Shown: positions 49,453 to 56,538 of the stretch, piece by piece
Layout: every line of letters starts with the position of its first letter
Numbering within the stretch: the first letter of the stretch is position 1
Source: Olsenella uli
Lineage (GTDB): Bacteria; Actinomycetota; Coriobacteriia; Coriobacteriales; Atopobiaceae
Length of the DNA stretch: 64,000 bases
Direction of reading: 5' to 3'
Assembly (NCBI RefSeq): GCF_016900775.1
Contig: NZ_JACJKN010000006.1
Span: forward strand, 1 to 64,000
The notes under the pieces: generated by a model
Databases searched by the model: none
What the model was told of the DNA's origin: nothing
The model's input: the letters and a program-made list of their open reading frames with translations, nothing else
Made by a program: the position numbers and the translations under genes

Positions 49453-49461
49453 GGAGTTTCC

Positions 49462-49947
49462 ATGACCACCCCTAAGAGGGGGTCCTCGCTCGAGGACTTC
49501 CACATGCGCCTCATGCGCGCCTTCCACGCGCAGCGCACCTACCTGCGGCCGCGCGTCGACGGGCTCGGGCTCGGCCCCGGACAGCCCAAGATGCTCGTCT
49601 ACCTGGCCGTTCACGGTCCGTCCAGCCAGCGTGAGGTCGCCGACTTCTTCGAGTGCGACCCGGGCGCCGTCTCGCGCATGTTCGACTCCCTCGAGCGCGC
49701 GGGCTTTGTGACCTCCGCGCCCGGCCGCGACCGCCGCACGAAGATGCTCGCCCTCACGGAGCGGGGCCAGGCCGCCTCGGACGCCTGGGACGCCATCTGC
49801 GCGCAGGAGGAGGGCGTCATGCTCGCGGGCTTCTCGCAGGAGGAGCGCGCTGCCTTCGCCGGCCTTCTCGCCCGCGTGCGGGCCAACCTCTGGCGCGCCA
49901 TCGACGGCACCGACTCCGCCAGCGGGCCCGAGGGGGGCGAGGCCTGA
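49462..49947 (+). CDS. MarR-family transcriptional regulator
   Basis: 161 aa from ATG at 49462, with AAGGAG upstream. The winged helix is PSSQREVADFFECDPGAVSRMFDSLERAGFV followed by GRDRRTKMLALTERG (read as the family pattern). It overlaps the ABC exporter gene (TGATG), and most likely represses the operon until a drug or metabolite binds. Confidence 0.92.
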   Translation: MTTPKRGSSLEDFHMRLMRAFHAQRTYLRPRVDGLGLGPGQPKMLVYLAVHGPSSQREVADFFECDPGAVSRMFDSLERAGFVTSAPGRDRRTKMLALTERGQAASDAWDAICAQEEGVMLAGFSQEERAAFAGLLARVRANLWRAIDGTDSASGPEGGEA

Positions 49948-51686
49948 TGGACGGCGTCCGCCTCATCGCCCGCTACCTGGGCCCGTATCGCCGCGACTTC
50001 CTCCTGGCCGTGCTCTGCGTGGCCGTTGAGACCTCGCTTGAGATCTTCATCCCCGTGCTCATGGCCTACGTGCTGGACGAGGGCATCATGGCCGGCAGCC
50101 TCGCGACCGTCCTCAGGGGCGGCGCCGGCATGCTCGTCTGCGCGCTGCTCTCGCTCGGCCTGGGCTTTCTCTACGCGCGCTTCTCGGCCCGCGCCGCCAT
50201 GGGTCTGGGCGCGCGCCTGCGCGAGGCCGAGTACGCCCACCTGCAGGAGTTCTCCTTCGCCAACCTGGACGACTTCGAGAGCTCGTCTCTCGTGACGCGC
50301 CTCACCACCGACGTCACGGTGGTTCAGAACGCCCTGGTCTCCGGCACGCGCCCCCTCGTGCGCGGGCCCGTGATCATGGTGATGGGCCTCGCGTGCGCCG
50401 CGCTCATGTCCGCCGAGCTCGCGGTGGTGTTCTTCGTGGTGATGCCGGTGCTCGCGGTGGCGGTCTTTCTCGTGGTGCGCCGCGTGGGCCCGCTCTACCG
50501 CGTGCTCCAGGGCGTGATGGACCAGCTGAACGACGCCCTGCAGGAGGACCTCGCCGCCATCCGCGTGATCAAGGCCTACGTGCGAGAAGGACATGTGGCC
50601 GAGCGCTTCGCGGACGTGAACGCCCGCCTCGCCTCCACGGCCACGCGCACCTTCCGCACGGCCGTGCTCAACCTCCCGATCTTCCAGGCCACGATGTACA
50701 CCACGTGCGTGGGCATCATGTGGCTCGGCGGCCAGATGATCCTCGCGGGCACGCTCACGGTGGGCACCTTCACCGGCTTCATGAGCTACGTCCTGCAGAT
50801 CGTGAACTCCCTCATGATGATCTCCAACGTCTTCTTGCTGCTCGCGCGCGCCGTCACGAGCGTGGAGCGCGTGGGCGAGGTGCTGGACGAGAAGCCCACC
50901 ATATCCTCGCCCCGCTCCGCCGAGCGCACGGTCCGCGACGGCTCGGTCTCCTTCGATCACGTGAGCTTCAAGTACGCGGCGACGGCTGAGAAGAACGTGC
51001 TCGAGGACGTCTGCCTCGACTTCCCGGCGGGGTCCACCATCGGCATCCTCGGCGGCACGGGCTCGGGCAAGACCACGCTCGTGCAGCTCATCGCCCGGCT
51101 CTACGACGTGAGCTCGGGCGTGGTGCGCGTTGGCGGGCGTGACGTGCGCGACTACGACCTCGCGCGCCTGCGCGACGCGGTGGGCGTGGTGCTGCAGAAG
51201 AACGTGCTCTTCTCGGGCACCGTGCGCGAGAACCTCGCCTGGGGGGACGCGGGCGCCTCGGACGCGGACATGCTCGAGGCGTGCCGCCTCGCCTGCGCGG
51301 ACGAGTTCCTGGACCGCATCGGCGGGCTCGACGGCGACCTCGGCCAGGGCGGCGCGGGCGTCTCGGGCGGCCAGCGCCAGCGCCTCTGCATCGCGCGCGC
51401 CCTGCTCAAGCGTCCGCGCGTCCTCATCTTCGACGACTCCACGAGCGCCGTGGACATGGCCACGGACGCCACGATCAGGGCGAACCTGGCCACGCTCACT
51501 GACGTCACCAAGATCGTGATCGCCCAGCGCGTGGCCTCCGTGATGGACGCCGACAAGATCGTGGTGCTGGACGACGGGCGCGTGCACGCGCAGGGCACCC
51601 ACGAGGAGCTTCTCGCGAGCGACCCCATCTACCAGGAGATCTACGAGTCCCAGATAGGCTCTGGGATCAGCGGGGAGGTGGCGTAG
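49947..51686 (+). CDS. ABC exporter half-transporter with degenerate ATPase site
   Basis: 579 aa, ATG at 49947 overlapping the marR-like stop. Six membrane segments are followed by an ATPase domain with Walker A GGTGSGKTTL and signature VSGGQRQRLCIARA. The residue after Walker B is Asp, not Glu (LIFDDSTSAVD), and the H-loop histidine is Gln (IVIAQRVASV). This is the asymmetric subunit of a heterodimeric exporter (TM287/LmrC/BmrC type) and must pair with the next gene. Confidence 0.93.
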   Translation: MDGVRLIARYLGPYRRDFLLAVLCVAVETSLEIFIPVLMAYVLDEGIMAGSLATVLRGGAGMLVCALLSLGLGFLYARFSARAAMGLGARLREAEYAHLQEFSFANLDDFESSSLVTRLTTDVTVVQNALVSGTRPLVRGPVIMVMGLACAALMSAELAVVFFVVMPVLAVAVFLVVRRVGPLYRVLQGVMDQLNDALQEDLAAIRVIKAYVREGHVAERFADVNARLASTATRTFRTAVLNLPIFQATMYTTCVGIMWLGGQMILAGTLTVGTFTGFMSYVLQIVNSLMMISNVFLLLARAVTSVERVGEVLDEKPTISSPRSAERTVRDGSVSFDHVSFKYAATAEKNVLEDVCLDFPAGSTIGILGGTGSGKTTLVQLIARLYDVSSGVVRVGGRDVRDYDLARLRDAVGVVLQKNVLFSGTVRENLAWGDAGASDADMLEACRLACADEFLDRIGGLDGDLGQGGAGVSGGQRQRLCIARALLKRPRVLIFDDSTSAVDMATDATIRANLATLTDVTKIVIAQRVASVMDADKIVVLDDGRVHAQGTHEELLASDPIYQEIYESQIGSGISGEVA

Positions 51687-53525
51687 ATGCCGTCCCGTCA
51701 GACCGCGGCGCCCGCGCGCCCCACCAACCCGATCGCCACGCTGAGGGCGCTCCTCTCCTACATGAGCCATGCGCGCTGGATGCTCCTTTTGGTGGCCGTG
51801 CTCGTCACCGTGAGCGCGCTCGCCAATCTCTTTGGCACGTACATGATCAAGCCCGTGGTCAACGCGGTGGGGGAGGGCGACTTCGCGTCCTTCTCGTCCG
51901 GCGTGGCGCTGACCGCGGTCATCTATCTTCTGGGCGTGGCGTCGGCGGCGGGCTACACGCAGACGATGGTGCGCGCGGCGCAGCGCGTGGTCTTTGACAT
52001 CCGGCGCGACCTCTTCGACCACATCGAGCGCCTGCCGCTCTCCTTCTTTGACCGCAGCCGCCACGGCGACGTGATGAGCTACTTCACCAACGACGTGGAC
52101 ACGGTCTCCGAGGCGCTCAACAACAGCTTTGCGAGCCTCGTCCAGGCGGGCGTGCAGATCGTGGGCACGCTGGCGCTGCTTCTGGTGCTCGACTGGCGGC
52201 TCACGCTGGTCACGGTGGCGTGCGACGTGGGCATCGCGCTCTACGTGCGGTTCTCGGGCGGTCGGAGCCGGCGGTTCTTCTCGCGCCAGCAGCACGAGCT
52301 CGGCGCGCTCGACGGCTACGTGGAGGAGATGATCTCAGGCCAGAAGGTCGTGAAGGTCTTCAACCACGAGGCCGCCAACCTCGCCGGCTTCCGCGAGCTC
52401 AACGAGCGCCTGCGCGAGGCGGGCACGTCGGCGCAGGCCTACGCCTCCACGATGGTGCCCGTGACCGTGTGCGTGGGCTACATCAACTACGCCATCGTCA
52501 CCATCCTGGGCGCGCTGCTCGCCATGGGCGGGCAGATGGACGTGGGGTCGCTCGCGAGCTACCTCGTCTTTGTGCGACAGGCCACGGCCCCGCTCAACCA
52601 GTTCACGCAGCAGGGCAACTTCCTGCTCACGGCGCTTGCGGGAGCCGAGCGCATCTTTTCCGTGATGCGCCTCGCGCCCGAGGTGGACGAGGGCGTGGTG
52701 CGCCTCGAGCACGCCGACGACGTGGAGGCCGCCCGCGTGGCGGCGGGCGCCGCCGGCTGGGCGTGGCTCATCGACGGCGAGCACGTGCCGCTCCAGGGAG
52801 ACGTCCGCTTCTACAACGTTGACTTTGGCTACGAGGAGGGCCAGACGGTCCTCAAGGACCTCACGCTCTACGCCAAGCCGGGGCAGAAGATCGCCTTCGT
52901 GGGCTCCACGGGGGCGGGCAAGACCACCATCACCAACCTCATCAACCGCTTCTATGAGACGCGCTCCGGCGTGATCACCTACGACGGCATCGACGTGCGC
53001 GACATCGAGAAGGCCTCTCTGCGCCGCTCGCTTGGCATCGTGCTGCAGGACACGCACCTCTTCTCGGGGACCATCGCCGAGAACATCCGCTTCGGCAAGC
53101 TCGACGCCACGGACGAGGAGGTCCGCGCCGCCGCGCGCGTGGCCAACGCGGACGGCTTCATCTCGCGCCTGCCGCGCGGCTACGACACGCCCGTGGTGGC
53201 CGACGGCGCCAACCTCTCGCAGGGGCAGCGGCAGCTCCTCGCCATCGCGCGCGCTGCGGTGGCTGACCCGCCGGTGCTCATCCTCGACGAGGCCACCTCG
53301 AGCATCGACACGCGCACCGAGGCGCTCATCCAGCGCGGCATGGACGCCCTCATGGCGGGGCGCACGGTCTTCGTGATCGCGCACCGCCTCTCCACGGTCC
53401 GCAACGCGGACGCGATCATGGTGCTGGAGCACGGGCGCATCGTGGAGCGCGGAACGCACGAGGAGCTCCTCGCGCTTCGCGGGGAGTACTGGCAGCTCTG
53501 GACCGGTGCCAAGGAGCTGGACTAG
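51687..53525 (+). CDS. ABC exporter half-transporter, catalytic partner
   Basis: 612 aa, ATG at 51687 right after the previous stop. Six membrane segments are followed by Walker A GSTGAGKTTI, Walker B LILDEATSSID with the catalytic Glu, and H-loop FVIAHRLST. The signature reads LSQGQRQLL, a non-SGG form. The competent site combines this subunit's Walker motifs with the canonical SGG signature of its partner, as in characterised heterodimers. It carries an extended linker (residues about 345-375) before the ATPase. Multidrug or lipid export is expected. Confidence 0.93.
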   Translation: MPSRQTAAPARPTNPIATLRALLSYMSHARWMLLLVAVLVTVSALANLFGTYMIKPVVNAVGEGDFASFSSGVALTAVIYLLGVASAAGYTQTMVRAAQRVVFDIRRDLFDHIERLPLSFFDRSRHGDVMSYFTNDVDTVSEALNNSFASLVQAGVQIVGTLALLLVLDWRLTLVTVACDVGIALYVRFSGGRSRRFFSRQQHELGALDGYVEEMISGQKVVKVFNHEAANLAGFRELNERLREAGTSAQAYASTMVPVTVCVGYINYAIVTILGALLAMGGQMDVGSLASYLVFVRQATAPLNQFTQQGNFLLTALAGAERIFSVMRLAPEVDEGVVRLEHADDVEAARVAAGAAGWAWLIDGEHVPLQGDVRFYNVDFGYEEGQTVLKDLTLYAKPGQKIAFVGSTGAGKTTITNLINRFYETRSGVITYDGIDVRDIEKASLRRSLGIVLQDTHLFSGTIAENIRFGKLDATDEEVRAAARVANADGFISRLPRGYDTPVVADGANLSQGQRQLLAIARAAVADPPVLILDEATSSIDTRTEALIQRGMDALMAGRTVFVIAHRLSTVRNADAIMVLEHGRIVERGTHEELLALRGEYWQLWTGAKELD

Positions 53526-53564
53526 GCCGGGCCAGGGCGCGCCCCGGCCGGGAGGGGGATGTTC

Positions 53565-53939
53565 ATGATCGAGCTTGCGGCCGTGGCGCTGGGCGGCGCC
53601 GTGGGCAGCGTGGGGCGCTGGGGCCTGGGGCTGGCGCTCTCGTCGCTCCTGCCGGGGCTGCCCGCGGGGACCTTCGTCGCCAACGTCCTCGCCGGGCTTG
53701 TCATCGGCGTGGTGGGCGGCGTGAACGCGGCCTCTCCGCTGCCCGAGCCCGCGCGCCTGCTTCTCACCGTGGGGCTCTGCGGCGGGCTCTCCACGTTCTC
53801 GACGTTCTCCAACGAGACGTTTCAGCTGCTCGAGGCGGGCAACGGCCTGGCCGCGGCGGCAAACGTCGCGCTGAACGTGGCCACGTGCCTCGTCGCGGTC
53901 TGGGCGGGCACGCGCCTCGGCGGCGCGCTCTGCTCCTGA
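53565..53939 (+). CDS. crcB: Fluoride channel Fluc/CrcB family
   Basis: 124 aa from ATG at 53565, with GGAGG nine bases upstream (ATG 53559 is possible but too close to the ribosome site). Four membrane segments, the GGAVGSVGRW start and GLCGGLSTFSTFSNE, which contains the phenylalanine-box and the central Na+ site region. It exports fluoride passively as a dual-topology dimer. No fluoride riboswitch is visible upstream; the gene follows the exporter operon by 40 bp. Confidence 0.92.
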   Translation: MIELAAVALGGAVGSVGRWGLGLALSSLLPGLPAGTFVANVLAGLVIGVVGGVNAASPLPEPARLLLTVGLCGGLSTFSTFSNETFQLLEAGNGLAAAANVALNVATCLVAVWAGTRLGGALCS

Positions 53940-53958
53940 GATGCCCTCGTTCGATGCC

Positions 53959-54008
53959 GCACAACCCGACAAATCAGAGGAAAAAACGCCCGTTTTGTCG
54001 GGTTGTGC
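53959..54008. terminator. Inverted repeat/terminator after crcB
   Basis: GCACAACCCGACAA pairs with TTGTCGGGTTGTGC around a 22-nt A-rich loop. No T run follows, so termination is uncertain. Confidence 0.6.
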
Positions 54009-54067
54009 GTCAGGGGCGTTCTATCCCGCGCCCTCGATGGGACGAGGCTGCTCGCCCGACCGTGCAC

Positions 54068-54109
54068 GTGCCGCGTTTTGATGCCAGAATTGGGTGGGAA
54101 GCGCGGCAC
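54068..54109 (+). promoter_or_regulatory. Candidate promoter with flanking inverted repeat before flavin reductase gene
   Basis: GTGCCGCG (54068-54075) and CGCGGCAC (54102-54109) flank a CAGAAT -10-like hexamer. This is a possible operator for an unknown regulator. Confidence 0.45.
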
Positions 54110-54154
54110 GCGCACACTCGGGACTCTCTGGCCCGGCCAACGAAGGGGGGAGCC

Positions 54155-54766
54155 ATGGCAAAGCAGGCCTGGAAGGGCGGCAACATGCTCTATCCGCTGC
54201 CCGCGGTGATGGTGAGCTGCGCAAACGCCGAGGGCGAGCGGGACATCGTGACCGTGGCCTGGGCGGGGACCGTCTGCACCAACCCGCCCATGCTCTCCAT
54301 CTCCCTCAGGCCGGAGCGCCACAGCTACCACATCGTGCGCGAGTCGGGGGAGTTCGTCGTCAACCTCGTGACCGCGCGGCTCCAGCGCGCGTGCGACTGG
54401 TGCGGCGTCCGCTCCGGGCGGGACTTCGACAAGTGGGCGGAGTGCGGCCTCACGCCCGCGCCCGCGGCGACGCTCGGGCTCGCGCCCGCGATCGAGGAGT
54501 CGCCGGTGAGCATCGAGTGCCGCGTCCATGACGTGCTCGAGCTGGGAAGCCACCACCTCTTCCTCGCGGACGTGACCGCCGTCCAGGTGGAGGATGGCCT
54601 CCTCGACGCGCGCGGCAGGCTCGACCTCGCCCGCGCGGGCCTCACCGCGTACAGCCACGGCGAGTACTTCGAGCTGGGGCGGCGCATCGGGACCTTTGGC
54701 TACTCCGTCCGCAAGGACCGGTCCCAGGCCCCTCGGCGCGGCGGCCGCTCGAGGCGGGGAGCCTAG
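54155..54766 (+). CDS. Flavin reductase family protein (FMN-binding split barrel)
   Basis: 203 aa from ATG at 54155, with AGGGGGGAG upstream. The split-barrel pattern is seen in YPLPAVMVSCANAEGERDIVTVAWAGT, the NPPMLSISLRPERHSYHIVRESGEFVVNL block (read by family) and a C-terminal YFELGRRIGTFGYSVRKD. Such proteins bind FMN and reduce flavins or act as electron donors to partner enzymes. The tail is Arg-rich. It converges on the flippase gene, with a 4-bp overlap of the two stop regions. Confidence 0.87.
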   Translation: MAKQAWKGGNMLYPLPAVMVSCANAEGERDIVTVAWAGTVCTNPPMLSISLRPERHSYHIVRESGEFVVNLVTARLQRACDWCGVRSGRDFDKWAECGLTPAPAATLGLAPAIEESPVSIECRVHDVLELGSHHLFLADVTAVQVEDGLLDARGRLDLARAGLTAYSHGEYFELGRRIGTFGYSVRKDRSQAPRRGGRSRRGA

Positions 54767-56235
54767 CGCCCTCCCGCCAGGCGCCTGCGGATGGCAAAGT
54801 ACTCCGTCACCAGCAGCACCAGCAGGATCGCCATGGAGACGAGGCTCGAGACCACGGCGCCCGCGAGCCCGGCGAAGTTCACCAGCAGCATGGACACCGG
54901 CACGGCAAAGGCTATGGCGATGAGGTAGAGCCGCGAGACCTGCTCCTGCGCCCGCAGCACCGTGATGATCTGGTACAGGAAGTCGATGCACGCACAGACG
55001 CCGCCCGTCGCCACCATCACGAGGCAGAGGCTGCGGAACTGCTCGAAGCCGATCCCGTACATGAAGCCCATCACCGGGATGCCCACCGTGCCCATCACGA
55101 GCGCCATGCCGCCGGTGATGAGCGCGATCACGCCCATCATGGCCAGGACCAGCAGGTCGAAGCGCCGGTGCTTCTCGGGGTCGTCCCAGATGCGCGCCAG
55201 GCGCACGAGCTGCGGCTTGTAGATGAAGCCCGCCGCCATGAGGATGGAGTGGGCGGGGAAGTACATGGCGTTGTAGTAGAGCTGGTTGTCGTAGGAGAGC
55301 GCGCCCTCCATCGTGAACTTGGGCACGGAGTCGATGAGGTTGTAGAGGAAGAGCGCGAGGAACAGCGGGAAGCACTGGACGAAGAGCTCCCGCACGCCGC
55401 GCGCGCTCGCCGGGAGCGACCGCTCCGTCTCAAAGTACGCGAGCGGCAGGGAGAGCAACAGCAGCGACGCCACGCCGCCCACGGCAAGCCCCCAGCTCGC
55501 CCACGCCAGGTTGCGCGTCACCAGCAGGACCACGGAGAAGACCGCGATCCCCAGCACGCACCGCGCGGCCTGGGAGAGGCCCGCCAGGTAGAGCTTGTCC
55601 GCCTGCTGGAGGCGCCCCTCGTAGACGTCCGCCAGGCCGTCGACCGCGCGGAAGACGAGCACGCCCATGCAGATGGAGAACATGTGGCCGTCATAGCCCC
55701 TGAACTGGCACCACAGCCACCCCACGAGCAGCATGAGCGCGCACGTGATGACGCGCTGGACCTGGTAGTCCAGAAACGACTGCATCTCGTCGAGGTCCGA
55801 GACCTGGTAGGTGCGCACCCCGTAGTTGGCAAGGAAGAGCAGCAGCGTGCCCACGGTGAAGGCCATCGAGAAGAGGCCCGCCTGCTCGGCGCCCACGAGC
55901 CAGGTTGCCACCATCGTGAGCAGGGGAAACAGCATGCCCCACGCCGCCTGGCCAAGCGTGTTGCAGACGTAGTCGCGCTTGGTCTGGTGCGCGAGGTACT
56001 GCTCGGTCTCGCTGGAGAACGTGCCGCCGAAGACGGCGCCGATGAGGCGGTTCCACCAGTCGTTGGCCACGCGGGCGAGAAACCCAGGCTGCCTGTCGGC
56101 CGCCGCCTTGGGCGGGCGCTTCCGCCTGCGGCCCTTCACCACCACGCCGTAGCGCGGCGTCTTGGGCGTCTGGCTTGCGGGTCGCACGGGCGTGACCTCG
56201 CGGCGCTTGAACGGGTTGCGTGGCATGGACGGCAT
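54763..56235 (-). CDS. Polysaccharide flippase / lipopolysaccharide biosynthesis-type (MOP superfamily) membrane protein
   Basis: About 490 aa from ATG at 56235 (ATG 56226 is the alternative). A basic, cytoplasmic N-terminus of about 60 residues (PNFKRR..., GRRRKRPPK) precedes 12-14 membrane segments. LGQAAWGMLFPLLTMVATWLVGAEQAGLFSMAFTVG is typical of Wzx-like flippases in the MOP group. It probably flips undecaprenyl-linked oligosaccharides. No glycosyltransferases are adjacent, so the substrate is unknown. Confidence 0.82.
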   Translation of the reverse strand: MPSMPRNPFKRREVTPVRPASQTPKTPRYGVVVKGRRRKRPPKAAADRQPGFLARVANDWWNRLIGAVFGGTFSSETEQYLAHQTKRDYVCNTLGQAAWGMLFPLLTMVATWLVGAEQAGLFSMAFTVGTLLLFLANYGVRTYQVSDLDEMQSFLDYQVQRVITCALMLLVGWLWCQFRGYDGHMFSICMGVLVFRAVDGLADVYEGRLQQADKLYLAGLSQAARCVLGIAVFSVVLLVTRNLAWASWGLAVGGVASLLLLSLPLAYFETERSLPASARGVRELFVQCFPLFLALFLYNLIDSVPKFTMEGALSYDNQLYYNAMYFPAHSILMAAGFIYKPQLVRLARIWDDPEKHRRFDLLVLAMMGVIALITGGMALVMGTVGIPVMGFMYGIGFEQFRSLCLVMVATGGVCACIDFLYQIITVLRAQEQVSRLYLIAIAFAVPVSMLLVNFAGLAGAVVSSLVSMAILLVLLVTEYFAIRRRLAGGR

Positions 56236-56538
56236 TTTCCTCTCGAGCGGCTCTGGCCCCACGATTGTAGCGTCCGGGCGTGACGGGAATGTAAAGCAGG
56301 GCGGGTCGCCGTCTTGCGGCCACCGCGTCGAGCGGCTCCAAACCTGACAATTTCCCCCGGCACCTTTGTCAGGTGCCCTTGTCATGGCTCCGGAACTGAG
56401 TGACGCTCGCCCGCACCGCCCCGCGTGAACAACGCGTTTCCCCCGTGGGTCTTTCTTGAGTGGTCTTCTCGCCAGCGGCCTTCTCACGCTATGGTGGATA
56501 CGCAGACCGTGTACCGCCCGCCCGTCAAAGGAGACACG
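56236..56538. promoter_or_regulatory. Divergent intergenic region before ppc, with family A repeat
   Basis: It holds a diverged family A repeat at 56345-56371, and the ppc promoter candidate TATGGT (56490-56495), preceded by TTCTCGCC and CTTCTCACG. The in-frame ATG at 56491 overlaps this -10 and is not taken as the start. Confidence 0.5.
56345..56371. repeat. 27-bp palindromic repeat, family A (diverged)
   Basis: Minus-strand TGACAAAGGTGCCGGGGG...TTGTCA; with 46378-46404 it forms a subgroup with a GGGGGAAA core. Confidence 0.85.

Noticed and set aside
49611-52295. 894-codon open frame on the minus strand opposite the ABC exporter
   Set aside because: A shadow frame of high-GC coding DNA, with low-complexity His/Arg/Glu composition and no ribosome site or domain.
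53526-53564. Fluoride riboswitch before crcB
   Set aside because: The gap is only about 40 bp and GC hairpin-like; it cannot hold the crcB riboswitch fold.
56425-56538. Upstream ATG/GTG starts for ppc
   Set aside because: They fall in or before the TATGGT -10 candidate and lack a ribosome site, while the TTG at 56539 has AAAGGAG at good spacing.
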